Shown here: positions 42,230 to 50,861 of the stretch, in pieces
Numbering within the stretch: position 1 is the stretch's first letter
Layout: every line of letters begins with the position of its first letter
Assembly (NCBI GenBank): GCA_027482245.1
Contig: JAIXWG010000042.1
Location: 1-64,000, forward strand
Length of the DNA: 64,000 nt
Source: Acetobacteraceae bacterium
GTDB taxonomy: Bacteria > Pseudomonadota > Alphaproteobacteria > Acetobacterales > Acetobacteraceae
Reading direction: 5' to 3'
Notes under the pieces: model-generated
Told to the model about the DNA's origin: nothing
The model's database searches: none
Seen by the model: the letters and a program-made list of their open reading frames with translations, nothing else
Made by a program: the position numbers and the translations under genes

Positions 42230-43039
42230 ATGAGCGACCAGACGGGGCCCCGTGGCCCCTCACCCATGTCCCAATCGACCACGGGCGCCGCACCCGGCGC
42301 GCCGTCCGAGCCCTGGCTGCCGGCCCATGCCGCGCCCACGGACGGCACGCCCCCCACCGGCATCCGCCCGGCCGGCCTGCCCCCCTCCGGCCATGCCGAC
42401 TACCCCCCGCCCATGACGGCGGAAGCCGAGGGCGCGTCCCGCACCGCCAGCCCGGCACAGGATGCCGGCGCCCGCCTGCGGGACAAGGCCGATGAGGTGA
42501 AGGACCAGGGGGCGGAGGTCGTCGACACGCTGAAGCAGGAAGGCGGTGCCGTCCTGGATGCCGCCCAGCAGCGGGCCTCCGGCTTCCTGGAGGAGCAGAA
42601 GCGCGCCGGCGCCGATCAGGCCGAGGGGCTTGCCCGCGCCGTCCACGGTGCCGCCGACCAGCTGCGGGAGACCTCCCCGGAGATGGCGGAGTACGTTCAC
42701 CAGGCCGCTGCCTCCGTGGACCGGATGGCCCGCACGCTGCGGGACCGCGGGCCGGGCCAGCTGCTGCATGACGTGCAGGACCTGGCCCGCCAGCAGCCCG
42801 TGGCCTTCTTCGGCGCCGCCGTCCTGGCGGGCTTCGCCATCGCCCGCTTCGCCCGCGCCTCCGCCCCGGCCGGGGCCAGCAGCGGCGCCCACGCCGGCAT
42901 GGGCACCGGCCAGCGCATGGATGGCGGCATCGACCATCCCGTGAATGACGACCACGGCATCCCCGCCGGCCGCGACCAGGGCGGGCCGGCATCCATCGAT
43001 GCGGGAACCTGGCCGGCGCGGCAGGGAGGGTTCGGCTGA
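42230..43039 (+). CDS. Helical stress-associated protein, nutrient-deprivation-induced type
   Basis: A 269-residue protein. The first 75 residues are Pro/Ala/Gly-rich and probably disordered. Residues about 80-185 form long amphipathic helices (DKADEVKDQGAEVVDTLKQE, AADQLRETSPEMAEY) like late-embryogenesis-abundant or apolipoprotein-like proteins. A single membrane helix near residues 188-210 (VAFFGAAVLAGFAIARFA) follows. Related proteins in rhizobia are called nutrient-deprivation-induced and lie with holin-like and DUF3618 genes, as here. GGGAGGAGAG precedes ATG 42230. Its stop overlaps the next start (TGATG). A role in membrane stability under stress is inferred. Confidence 0.7.
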   Translation: MSDQTGPRGPSPMSQSTTGAAPGAPSEPWLPAHAAPTDGTPPTGIRPAGLPPSGHADYPPPMTAEAEGASRTASPAQDAGARLRDKADEVKDQGAEVVDTLKQEGGAVLDAAQQRASGFLEEQKRAGADQAEGLARAVHGAADQLRETSPEMAEYVHQAAASVDRMARTLRDRGPGQLLHDVQDLARQQPVAFFGAAVLAGFAIARFARASAPAGASSGAHAGMGTGQRMDGGIDHPVNDDHGIPAGRDQGGPASIDAGTWPARQGGFG

Positions 43040-43470
43040 TGCCTTCCGATCAGATCCACCGTCCCGGCGCCCCCCCCGCCGGTGCCCCTGGGCCCCGCTC
43101 CGTGCCCGAGCTGTTCGGTGACGTGGTGGGGGAGCTGTCGTCACTCTTCCGCAAGGAAGTCCAGCTGGCCCGCGCGGAGATGGGCGAGAAGCTCGGCAGC
43201 GTCACGGGTGCCATCACCCCGATCGCCGCGGGCGGCGTGGTCATGCTGGCCGCGCTGGTCGTGCTGATGTTCGCGGTGGTGTCGCTGCTCGTCTCCCTCG
43301 GCATCAGGCCGGGCTGGGCGCAGCTGATCGTCGGGCTCGGCTTCGCGCTGGTCGGCTACCTCGTGCTGCGGGGCGGCCTTGCCAGGCTCAAGGCGACCAG
43401 CCTGGTGCCGGAACGGACAACGGAACAGCTTTCCCGCGACGCGCGGGTCGTGAAGGAGCAGGTGCAATGA
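43039..43470 (+). CDS. Holin-X type membrane protein (PF07332-like)
   Basis: A 143-residue inner-membrane protein with two adjoining hydrophobic helices (about residues 60-90 and 95-118). They are flanked by a charged helix starting VPELFGDVVGELSSLFRKEV, the family signature, and a basic C-terminal helix. Although annotated as a phage holin, proteins of this family in alphaproteobacteria normally sit in stress operons, as here, and no phage genes are nearby. Translationally coupled to both neighbours by one- and four-base overlaps. A membrane-stress role is likely; lysis is not. Confidence 0.8.
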   Translation: MPSDQIHRPGAPPAGAPGPRSVPELFGDVVGELSSLFRKEVQLARAEMGEKLGSVTGAITPIAAGGVVMLAALVVLMFAVVSLLVSLGIRPGWAQLIVGLGFALVGYLVLRGGLARLKATSLVPERTTEQLSRDARVVKEQVQ

Positions 43471-44408
43471 GCAGCAGCGCAACCGACCCCGGCAACCGCA
43501 GCAGCGCGGAGATCGAGCGCGACGTGGTGAACACCCGCGCCAGGCTGTCCGGCACCCTCGACGAATTGCGGGACCGCACGCAGCCCGGGCAGCTGCTCGA
43601 ACAGGTGCTGGACTATGCGAAGCAGTCCGGCGGCGCGGATTTGGCCCGCAACCTCGGCCAGCAGATGCGCGACAACCCGCTGCCGCTGCTGCTGATCGGC
43701 GCCGGCATCGGCTGGCTGATGATGGGCAACAACGCCCAGGCCCGCGGCACCCCAAGCCATGGGCGGCAGGATGCGGGCGGCGCCTCCCTCACTGATCGCG
43801 CGGCTCATGCCGCGGGCTCCGCGACGGACCGGGTGGGAGAGGCCGCCGGCAGCCTGCGGGACAGCATCGCCGGCGCCGTGGACAGCGCGGGCCAGGCGAT
43901 CGGCGATGCCTATCACCGTGTCGCCGATGCGGCGGGCAGTGCCGCCGACAGCGCCTCCGGCGGCATGCGCCAGGCCCGGGAACGGGCGACGCATCTCGGC
44001 GGCGATGCGCGCGACGGCGTGCGGAACGGCATGGGCTGGCTCGTGTCTGAACAGCCGCTGGTCCTCGGCGCGATCGGCCTTGCGGTCGGCGCGGCGGTCG
44101 GCGCGCTGCTGCCTGGCACCGATGCCGAGGATCGCCTGATGGGCGAGACGCGGGATCGCCTGGTCGGCCAGGCGCAGGCGACCGCCGAACAGGGCTATGA
44201 GCGGGTGAAGCAGACCGCCGGGGAGCAGGTGGACCAGGTGAAGCAGCGCCTGGACCAGAGCGGGCTGTCGGCCGACCGCCTGGCCGATGCCGTCGGTGAC
44301 GCGGCACGGCAGGTGAAGGAGGCGGTGAACGACACCACCCGCGACGCCGCCGATCGGGCCAAGGGTGCGCTCGATGACGGGCAGCCGGGCCGCCGCGGCG
44401 TCGCCTGA
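43467..44408 (+). CDS. DUF3618 domain protein
   Basis: A 313-residue protein. The DUF3618 motif is at the N-terminus: SSAEIERDVVNTRARLSGTL and DELRDRTQPG. A membrane helix near residue 72 (LPLLLIGAGIGWLMMG) follows, then long alternating amphipathic helices with repeated Ala/Asp/Arg patterns (AGSAADSASGGMRQARERAT). A second hydrophobic segment lies near residue 197 (PLVLGAIGLAVGAAVGALL). Such proteins resemble YtxH-like stress proteins that line the membrane. It ends the three-gene operon, with an ATGA overlap to the holin-like gene. Function is unknown beyond envelope association. Confidence 0.8.
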   Translation: MSSSATDPGNRSSAEIERDVVNTRARLSGTLDELRDRTQPGQLLEQVLDYAKQSGGADLARNLGQQMRDNPLPLLLIGAGIGWLMMGNNAQARGTPSHGRQDAGGASLTDRAAHAAGSATDRVGEAAGSLRDSIAGAVDSAGQAIGDAYHRVADAAGSAADSASGGMRQARERATHLGGDARDGVRNGMGWLVSEQPLVLGAIGLAVGAAVGALLPGTDAEDRLMGETRDRLVGQAQATAEQGYERVKQTAGEQVDQVKQRLDQSGLSADRLADAVGDAARQVKEAVNDTTRDAADRAKGALDDGQPGRRGVA

Positions 44409-44414
44409 CAAGCA

Positions 44415-44446
44415 GGGGGCGGGACCGGCACCAGCCGGCCCCGCCA
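44415..44446. terminator. GC-rich hairpin between convergent genes
   Basis: GGCGGG-A-CCGG pairs with CCGG-C-CCCGCC across a six-base loop, directly between the DUF3618 stop (44408) and the convergent methyltransferase stop (44450). It has no T-run, so Rho-independent action is uncertain, but its position suits a two-way terminator. Confidence 0.4.
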
Positions 44447-44449
44447 CCG

Positions 44450-45106
44450 CTACGGCCTGGGTGCCAGCACGCCCACGACCCAGGCGCCGCCCCAGGCGGC
44501 GGTCACCACCGCCTGGTCCTGCACGGCCAAGATCTCTTTCAGCCGCCACCAGCGCCGCACGGGGCGCGCGTTCAGCCACATGGTCAGGCCGATGACGCCG
44601 CCGGGGTTCAGCAGCCCCGCGTAATGGGTCACGACTTCGTCGATGTCGCCGAGATACTCGATGCATTCGGGGAATAGCACGGCGTCGAAGCGGTCGCCCG
44701 TCGCGAAGGCGCGCGCGTCGGCCCGGCGGAAGTGGGCGGTGCCGGCGGCGATGTCCTCGGCGAAGCGCGTCTCCGCCCGGCCGATCGCCTCCCCGGAGAT
44801 GTCGATGCCCAGATAGTGGGCGGGGGCGAAGGGGCGCATCGTCTCGTAGAAGGCACCCTCCCCGCAGCCGACCTCGAGCAGCCTGGCGCCGGGCCGCGCT
44901 TCCGCGATCAGCGCGGCCAGCAGGCGGTGGTGGTGGCGCTGGTCGCTGCGCAGCAGGCGGTCATAGGTCCCGCGGCGATATTCGGTGTCCCAGTGTTCGG
45001 CGCTAGGCGCGGGGGAATCAGTGCCGCGTGCCCGCAGCAAGGGCGCCATCCAGGGGCGGTCGAGCGCCGCGATCTCGATCATGCGGCGCAGTCGCAGAAA
45101 ACCCAC
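44450..45106 (-). CDS. Class I SAM-dependent methyltransferase
   Basis: A 218-residue methyltransferase. ARLLEVGCGEGAFYETM near residue 75 is the SAM-binding motif I, YLGIDISGEAIGRAE motif II, and FDAVLFPECIEYLGD motif IV. The NodS/SAM-type fold suggests a small-molecule substrate. GTG 45106 lies directly after a G-run that may be its ribosome site; ATG 45082 is an alternative without one. It is a single gene converging on DUF3618. The 90 bases upstream carry a long C-run on the plus strand. The substrate is unknown. Confidence 0.82.
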   Translation of the reverse strand: MGFLRLRRMIEIAALDRPWMAPLLRARGTDSPAPSAEHWDTEYRRGTYDRLLRSDQRHHHRLLAALIAEARPGARLLEVGCGEGAFYETMRPFAPAHYLGIDISGEAIGRAETRFAEDIAAGTAHFRRADARAFATGDRFDAVLFPECIEYLGDIDEVVTHYAGLLNPGGVIGLTMWLNARPVRRWWRLKEILAVQDQAVVTAAWGGAWVVGVLAPRP

Positions 45107-45195
45107 CCGTCCCCCCCCCCAGCCTTGCTTCGCGACGGGAGTTAGGCCGGCCGGCTTACACGGGCCTTACACGCCGGTAAGCCTTGCCGGGGCCG

Positions 45196-46230
45196 TCAGC
45201 GGATCGGCGGCGCGTACATCAGGCCGCCGCGCGTCCACAAATCGTTCACGCCGCGCGGCAGGCCGACAGGCGACCCTGCGCCAAGGTGACGGTCGAAGAT
45301 CTCGCCGTAATTGCCGACCGCCTTGATGGCGTTGTAGGCCCAGCGGCGGTCCAGCCCCATGAAGGGCCCGTGGTCGCCGGAGACGCCGAGCAGGCGGCGC
45401 ACATCCGGGCGTTCGCTGCGCAGCATCTCGTCCACATTGGCCTGGGTGACGCCGAGTTCCTCGGCCTCGATCAGCGCGAAGATGGTCCAGCGGACGATGT
45501 CGAACCACTGGTCGTCACCCTGGCGGACCGCGACGCCGAGCGGTTCCTTCGAGATGAGTTCGGGCAGGACCATGTGCTCCGCCGGGTTGCGCAGCGCGGT
45601 GCGCGTGCCGGCGAGCTGGGAGGCGTCCGTGGTGAAGACGTCGCAGCGGCCGGACTGGTAGGCGACGCGCGTCTCGTCATTGTTCTCGAAGACCAGCGGG
45701 CGGACGGTCAGGCGGTTGGCGCGCGCCCAGTCCGCCAGGTTGAGTTCGCTGGTGGTGCCGGCGGTGACGCAGAAGGTCGCGCCATCCAGCTGCGTCGCGC
45801 GGGTGACGCCCAGGCTGCGGCGGATCAGGAAGCCCTGGCCGTCATAGAAGTTCACCGCGGTGAAGTTCAGGCCATTGGCGGTGTCCCGCGAATGGGTCCA
45901 GGTGGTGGTGCGCGGCAGGACATCGATCTGCCCGGCCTGCAGCGCCGTCATCCGCGTCGATGACGTCAGCGTGGTGAAGCGCACCTTGTTGCCGTCGCCC
46001 AGCACCGCGGCCGCGACGGCACGGCAGGTATCGGCATCGAGGCCCGCATAGCTGCCGCGGCTGTCCATCACGCCGAAGCCCGGCGCGCCGGGATGGCCGC
46101 CGCAATCCACCACGCCCTTGGCGCGCACCGCCGTCAGCGTCGGCCCGGCGGCGACCGTGGTCTGCGCCGCGGCGGGCAGCGCGCCGGCGGCCAGCGCGAT
46201 CAGTGCGGTGACTGTCCTGCGGATCATCAT
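45196..46230 (-). CDS. AapJ/BztA-type amino-acid receptor (ABC family) in a TRAP operon
   Basis: A 344-residue periplasmic amino-acid-binding protein. A signal peptide (TALIALAAGALPAAAQ) is followed by VRAKGVVDCGGHPGAPGFG and YAGLDADTCRAVAAAVLGD, typical of the general L-amino-acid receptors AapJ/BztA, then WTHSRDTANGLNF and YQSGRCDVFTTDASQ. Such proteins normally serve AapQMP ABC transporters, but no ABC permease or ATPase is present here. Its start overlaps the TRAP permease stop by four bases, so it is made with that permease. GGGGAGGAAC precedes the start. It is probably either a borrowed extra receptor or an orphan. Confidence 0.9.
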   Translation of the reverse strand: MMIRRTVTALIALAAGALPAAAQTTVAAGPTLTAVRAKGVVDCGGHPGAPGFGVMDSRGSYAGLDADTCRAVAAAVLGDGNKVRFTTLTSSTRMTALQAGQIDVLPRTTTWTHSRDTANGLNFTAVNFYDGQGFLIRRSLGVTRATQLDGATFCVTAGTTSELNLADWARANRLTVRPLVFENNDETRVAYQSGRCDVFTTDASQLAGTRTALRNPAEHMVLPELISKEPLGVAVRQGDDQWFDIVRWTIFALIEAEELGVTQANVDEMLRSERPDVRRLLGVSGDHGPFMGLDRRWAYNAIKAVGNYGEIFDRHLGAGSPVGLPRGVNDLWTRGGLMYAPPIR

Positions 46231-48137
46231 GTTCCTCCCCGATTGAGGCGGACGGTTCGTGCCGCCGCCCATTGGTATGCCGCGATCCCGCCCAGCACCC
46301 CGGCCGCGACCAGGAAGCGGGGCACGTCCTCCACCACATGCGCGAAGGCGCCGAACAGCCCTGCCAGCATCATGCCGATGCGCAGCGGCCACCCGACCGG
46401 CGCCAGCAGGAAGCCGGCATAGCTGGCGGTGATCAGCGTCAGCGCCACCACCTGGTTCGACGTGGCCAGGATGATGTCGAAGGCCGAACCGCGGAACATG
46501 ATGCCGGGGTCGTAGATGAAGGCGAAGCCCACGGTGAAGCCCGCAATGCCGAAGCGCGTGGCATGCACGCTGGTGATGGTGGGGCTCGCCTTCGCGATCG
46601 CCGCCGCCGCGAAGGCCGCCGCCGCCACCGGTGGCGTCGCATCCGCGATCACCGCGAAGTAGAAGGTGAAGAGGTGGGCGGCCAGCGGGTCCACCCCGAT
46701 GCTGCGCCCGAGTTCCAGCACCTGCGGCACGCCGATCGCGGCTGCGATGATGTAGGACGGCGTCGTCGGGATGCCGAGGCCGAGCACCAGCACGGTCAGC
46801 GCCAGCAGCACCAGCAGCAGGCCGAGATTGCCATCCGCCAGCCCCTTGATGATGCCGCCGAAGGCCACGACCATGCCCGTCGCCGTCAGCGCGGAGACGA
46901 CGATGCCCGCGCCGGCGATGGAGACCGCGAGCGGCGCCATGGTGAGGCCTGCCTGCGCGAAGCTCTCCGCGATGTCCCGCAGGCTCATCCGCGTGCGCTT
47001 CTTCAGCATGGCGACGACGACCATGGCGACGGTCGCGCAGAAGGCGGCGTAGTTGCCGGACCAGCGGTCCATCATCATCCAGACCAGCACCGCGATGGGC
47101 AGCACCAGGTGAACATCGGCCAGCACCTCCCGCCATGCGGGGATGTCCTTCAGCGGCATGCCGGTCATGCCGAGCTTCTTCGCCTCGAAATGCACGGCGG
47201 CGAGGATGGCGAAGTAGTAGAGGACGGCACCGATGGCCGCGGCGACGACGATGTCGCCATAGGGGATGTTGGTAATCTCCGCCATCACGAAGGCGGCCGC
47301 GCCCATCACCGGCGGCATCAGCGCGCCGCCGACGGAAGCGGCACTCTCGATCCCGCCCGCGACGGCCGGCTTGTAGCCGATGCGCGTCATCAGCGGGATC
47401 GTCATCGCGCCCGTGGTGATGACGTTGGAGACGGAGGAACCGCTCATCGTGCCGAAGAGGCCGGAGGTGATGACGGCGACCTTGGCCGGCCCGCCGGTGT
47501 AGCGGCCGGCGGCCGCGGCGCCGAGGTTGCTGAACAGCCGCCCCGTGCCGCTGCCCTGCATGAAGCTGCCGAACAGGATGAAGACGGCGATGGTGGTGGC
47601 GACGATGCCCGTCAGCGGGCCATAGACGCCGCCCGCCGTCGGCACCAGCCAGGCGGCCTCCACGATCTCCTGCGGCGTGAAGGGACGGGCGTTGAAGATG
47701 CCCGGCACCAGGTAGCCCCACTGCATGTAGGCGAGGCTGCCCGCCACCATCCACGCAAGCCCCGGCTCCACCGCGCGCCGCGTCGCTTCCAGCAGCGTGA
47801 CGATGCAGGTGATGCCGAGCGTCATCATCAGGGGCGTGAAGGGATCGACGTATTCCATGCGGTCGGCGACCGCCATCCAGTTCCACATCACCCAGGCATG
47901 CGGCGCGGCGCTCGCGATGGCCCAGGCCCAGTCGAAGACCGATGGCCGCCGCGCCGGCGATTTGCCTGGCCGTGCCGGGTACAGCAGGAACAGGATCGGC
48001 ACGAAGACCAACAAGTGAAAGCCGCGCATCTGGATGGGCTCGGGGAAGCCCACCGCGCCGAAATAGAGATGGACCGCGGCAGCCGCCGCGGCCCATGCCC
48101 AGCACACCCACTTCAGTGGGCCCGAAAGATCACGCAT
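46227..48137 (-). CDS. TRAP transporter fused permease (TAXI type)
   Basis: A 636-residue inner-membrane protein with about 16 or more helices. The N-terminal third corresponds to the small DctQ-like part. From about residue 130 the DctM-like part carries PLTGIVATTIAVFILFGSFM, TSGLFGTMSGSSVSNVITTG and GIESAASVGGALMPPVMGAA, the TRAP ion/substrate-pathway motifs, then IPTTPSYIIAAAIGVPQV. Fused permeases of this kind pair with TAXI receptors and use a sodium or proton gradient to import organic acids. It starts 28 bases after the TAXI gene and overlaps the AapJ-like gene. The substrate is not evident. Confidence 0.92.
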   Translation of the reverse strand: MRDLSGPLKWVCWAWAAAAAAVHLYFGAVGFPEPIQMRGFHLLVFVPILFLLYPARPGKSPARRPSVFDWAWAIASAAPHAWVMWNWMAVADRMEYVDPFTPLMMTLGITCIVTLLEATRRAVEPGLAWMVAGSLAYMQWGYLVPGIFNARPFTPQEIVEAAWLVPTAGGVYGPLTGIVATTIAVFILFGSFMQGSGTGRLFSNLGAAAAGRYTGGPAKVAVITSGLFGTMSGSSVSNVITTGAMTIPLMTRIGYKPAVAGGIESAASVGGALMPPVMGAAAFVMAEITNIPYGDIVVAAAIGAVLYYFAILAAVHFEAKKLGMTGMPLKDIPAWREVLADVHLVLPIAVLVWMMMDRWSGNYAAFCATVAMVVVAMLKKRTRMSLRDIAESFAQAGLTMAPLAVSIAGAGIVVSALTATGMVVAFGGIIKGLADGNLGLLLVLLALTVLVLGLGIPTTPSYIIAAAIGVPQVLELGRSIGVDPLAAHLFTFYFAVIADATPPVAAAAFAAAAIAKASPTITSVHATRFGIAGFTVGFAFIYDPGIMFRGSAFDIILATSNQVVALTLITASYAGFLLAPVGWPLRIGMMLAGLFGAFAHVVEDVPRFLVAAGVLGGIAAYQWAAARTVRLNRGGT

Positions 48138-48165
48138 CCCGGCGTGCGAGGATACCGGTGGCCGT

Positions 48166-49167
48166 TCAGGCCGCCGGCATCACGCCCGCTTCGCGGAAGG
48201 CGCGCGCCGCGCCGGGGTGCAGCGGCAGCCCGTTGTACTTCCAGGCCTCCCGCGGGTTGAAGGCGGCGCAGCTGGCATGGATCTGCGTCAGGCGCGGGCC
48301 GGCATTCCTGATCAGCGTCCGCGTCATGCCATAGGCCACCGGCTCCGGCAGCGAGTTGTGGACCATGATGACGGTGTCCATCGTCGTCACCATCATGTCC
48401 TGCGTCTGGCCGAGGCTCGGATAGGTGTTCGCCGGCAGCAGGCCCTGGTTGTAGGCGAACTGGTCCTGCAGGTGCTTGCGCACATCCTCCGGCCACGCCA
48501 CCAGGCGCGTCGCGCGGCGGCCCTGGCCGATTTCCGTCAGGATCGCGGCGGGCTTGGCCAGCGCGCAATACAGGTAGTCCACCTGCCCGTCATTGTAGGC
48601 GGCCGCGATGTCGGCATAGGAGCCGTTGAGGTAGCGCCCGCCGCCGCTGCGGATCGCATCCGGGCTGGTGCCGAGGAAGCGCAGGATGCGCTGCAGCGTC
48701 ATCTCATCGGTGGAGGACCGCTGCGGGCAGGCGATCTTCAGGCCGCGCTGGGTCAGGATCTCCCGCATCCCCTCCGGCCCCGCATCGGCGCGGCGGATCA
48801 GGTTGTGCTCCGTCGGGCTGTAGCCGACGCCGAGCGAGGACATGTTCTCATGCTTCGCCGTGTAGGGCTCCTCGCCCCGCGCGGCGGCGGCGGCGAAGGC
48901 ATCGATGCCGAAGCCGACCTGGCTCTGGTTGTTGTTCACGCGGGTGGAATTGGCGAGGCCGCCGCCCGGGACGACGCGCAGCCGGATCTCCGGATTCTCC
49001 TCCGCGATCAGGGAGGAGAAGCCGGCCGCGATGGTGTACCAGCCACCGCCGACGGAGCCCGCCACGAATTCGAAGGTCTGCTGGGCCTGCGCCGTGCGGA
49101 TGAAGGGCGATGCTAGCGCGGCAGCGGCACCCAGCAGCGCGGCGCGGCGCGTAACGAACAGGGCCAT
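48166..49167 (-). CDS. TAXI-family TRAP receptor
   Basis: A 333-residue periplasmic solute-binding protein. Residues 1-28 carry a twin-arginine type signal (VTRRAALLGAAAAL, cut near TAQA). EFVAGSVGGGWYTIAAGFSSL and NPEIRLRVVPGGGLANSTRVN are the TAXI signature, and later segments (AWPEDVRKHLQDQFAY, VYGM-like) complete the fold. It would capture an organic acid, possibly glutamate or a related dicarboxylate, for the fused TRAP permease downstream. GGGAGAGACATC precedes ATG. It is divergent from the oligopeptide-type receptor, and their promoters share about 100 bases. Confidence 0.92.
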   Translation of the reverse strand: MALFVTRRAALLGAAAALASPFIRTAQAQQTFEFVAGSVGGGWYTIAAGFSSLIAEENPEIRLRVVPGGGLANSTRVNNNQSQVGFGIDAFAAAAARGEEPYTAKHENMSSLGVGYSPTEHNLIRRADAGPEGMREILTQRGLKIACPQRSSTDEMTLQRILRFLGTSPDAIRSGGGRYLNGSYADIAAAYNDGQVDYLYCALAKPAAILTEIGQGRRATRLVAWPEDVRKHLQDQFAYNQGLLPANTYPSLGQTQDMMVTTMDTVIMVHNSLPEPVAYGMTRTLIRNAGPRLTQIHASCAAFNPREAWKYNGLPLHPGAARAFREAGVMPAA

Positions 49168-49267
49168 GATGTCTCTCCCAACCTCGACCTGGTGGGGGAT
49201 CATGCGCGGCATTGCGCGGGCTGGGCAAGGCCCGGCATCCTGCAACCGTCCCAGCCGAGGAACCCCC

Positions 49268-50854
49268 ATGCGCCGCCGCACCCTGCTGACCGGCCTCGCC
49301 GCCGCCCCCCTCGCGACCCGCGCCGCCCCCGCCCTGGCGCAGGGCAGCGCCGCCACCACGCTGCGCTACATGCCGCAGGCGGACGTCACCTCGATCGATC
49401 CCATGAGCACGACGAGCTACGGCGTGCGCAACCACGGCCACATGTGCTGGGACACGCTCTACGGCCCGGACGAGAACTTCGTCATCCGCCCGCAGCTCGC
49501 CGCTGGGCACACGGTGGAGGATGACGGGCTGCGCTGGATCTTCACGCTGCGCCCCGGCGTTCGCTTCCACGACAATGAACCGGTGCGCGCGGCCGACGCC
49601 GTCGCCTCCATCCAGCGCTGGTGGGCGCGGGACACGCTGGGCCAGACGCTGCGCGACCGGACGGACGCCATCACGGCGCTCGATGACCGTCGCTTCGAGA
49701 TCCGGCTGAAGCAGAAATTCGGGCCGATGCTGGAAGCGCTCGGCAAGCCCAGCTCCTACCCCTGCTTCATCTTCCCCGAACGCTTCGCGACCGTGGACCC
49801 GGCGCGGCCCTTCACGGAGGTCGTGGGTTCCGGCCCCTATCGCTGGGTCGCGGCCGAACGCCTCTCCGGCGCCCGCGCCGTCTACCAGAAGTTCGAGGGC
49901 TACGTGCCCAACCCCGCCGCGCCCAGCCTGCTCGGCGGCGCCAAGCTCGCGCATTTCGAACGCGTGGTCTTCAACTGGATCCCCGATGCCGGCACCGCCG
50001 CCGCGGCGCTGCAATCCGGCGAGATCGACATGTACGAACAGGTCGCGCCGGACCTGCGCGGCCTGCTGGCGCGGCACCGCGACGTGGTGATGGACCGCAT
50101 CGATGCGGGCGGCATCGTCGCCCATCTCCGCTTCAACCAGCTGCACGCACCTTTCGACGACCCCGCCGTGCGCCGCGCCCTGCTGCATTCCGTCAGCCAG
50201 GCGGATTTCATGACCTCCATCATGGGCACCGACCGAAGGCTCTGGAACGACGGCATCGGCGCCTTCCCGACCGCCTCCCCCCTCGTGAACGCCGAGGGCA
50301 TCGCCGCCATGACCTCGCCGCGCAGCGTGGAGCGCGCGCGGGACGCACTCCGCGCCGCGGGCTACGCCAACACGCCCGTCACCGTCCTGCACCCGACCGA
50401 CGTCACCAACAACAACACCATGACGACGGTGCTGACCGACGTGATGAAGCGCAGCGGCCTGAACGCCGACAGCGCGACCAGCGACTGGGCCACCGTCCTG
50501 CAACGCCGCGCCAACCAGAACCCGCCCGCCCAGGGCGGGTGGAACGCCCTCATCGTCCTGTTCGGCGGCGTGGACCTGGCGAACCCCGGCGTCCACCCCC
50601 TTCTCCGCGGCAACGGCCGACAGGCCTGGTTCGGCTGGCCCACCAGCACCGCCCTCGAAACCCTGCGCGACGAATGGCTCGCGGCACCGGACCTCGACTC
50701 GCAAAAGCCCATCGCGCGGCGCGTGCAGGCGGCGCTGTGGCAGGACGTGCCCTACATCCCCCTCGGCCAATACTACACCGACGCCGCCTGGCGCCGCGGG
50801 CTGACGGGGATCCAGAAGGGAATGACACTGCCGCTGAACGTGCGCCGGGGCTGA
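49268..50854 (+). CDS. ABC transporter substrate-binding protein, family 5 (peptide/nickel type)
   Basis: A 528-residue periplasmic receptor. A Tat-like signal (MRRRTLLTGLAAAPLATRA) is followed by the family-5 fingerprint around TLRPGVRFHDNEPVRAADAVASI and later FNQLHAPFDDPAVRRALLHSV, of which only the starts are quoted. Members bind di- or oligopeptides, glutathione, nickel or opines. No permease or ATPase genes follow: downstream is the multi-hairpin element and then an unrelated exporter. It is therefore an orphan receptor. CGAGGAA sits ahead of ATG 49268. Confidence 0.9.
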   Translation: MRRRTLLTGLAAAPLATRAAPALAQGSAATTLRYMPQADVTSIDPMSTTSYGVRNHGHMCWDTLYGPDENFVIRPQLAAGHTVEDDGLRWIFTLRPGVRFHDNEPVRAADAVASIQRWWARDTLGQTLRDRTDAITALDDRRFEIRLKQKFGPMLEALGKPSSYPCFIFPERFATVDPARPFTEVVGSGPYRWVAAERLSGARAVYQKFEGYVPNPAAPSLLGGAKLAHFERVVFNWIPDAGTAAAALQSGEIDMYEQVAPDLRGLLARHRDVVMDRIDAGGIVAHLRFNQLHAPFDDPAVRRALLHSVSQADFMTSIMGTDRRLWNDGIGAFPTASPLVNAEGIAAMTSPRSVERARDALRAAGYANTPVTVLHPTDVTNNNTMTTVLTDVMKRSGLNADSATSDWATVLQRRANQNPPAQGGWNALIVLFGGVDLANPGVHPLLRGNGRQAWFGWPTSTALETLRDEWLAAPDLDSQKPIARRVQAALWQDVPYIPLGQYYTDAAWRRGLTGIQKGMTLPLNVRRG

Positions 50855-50861
50855 CGCGGTG

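Noticed and set aside
43039..43470. Phage holin as evidence of a prophage
   Set aside because: No endolysin, capsid, tail or integrase genes are near. The holin-X family here belongs to a stress operon.
45196..48111. A single 971-codon frame joining the AapJ-like receptor to upstream sequence
   Set aside because: The upstream part is out of frame with the TRAP permease. The receptor has its own start, ribosome site and signal peptide at 46230.
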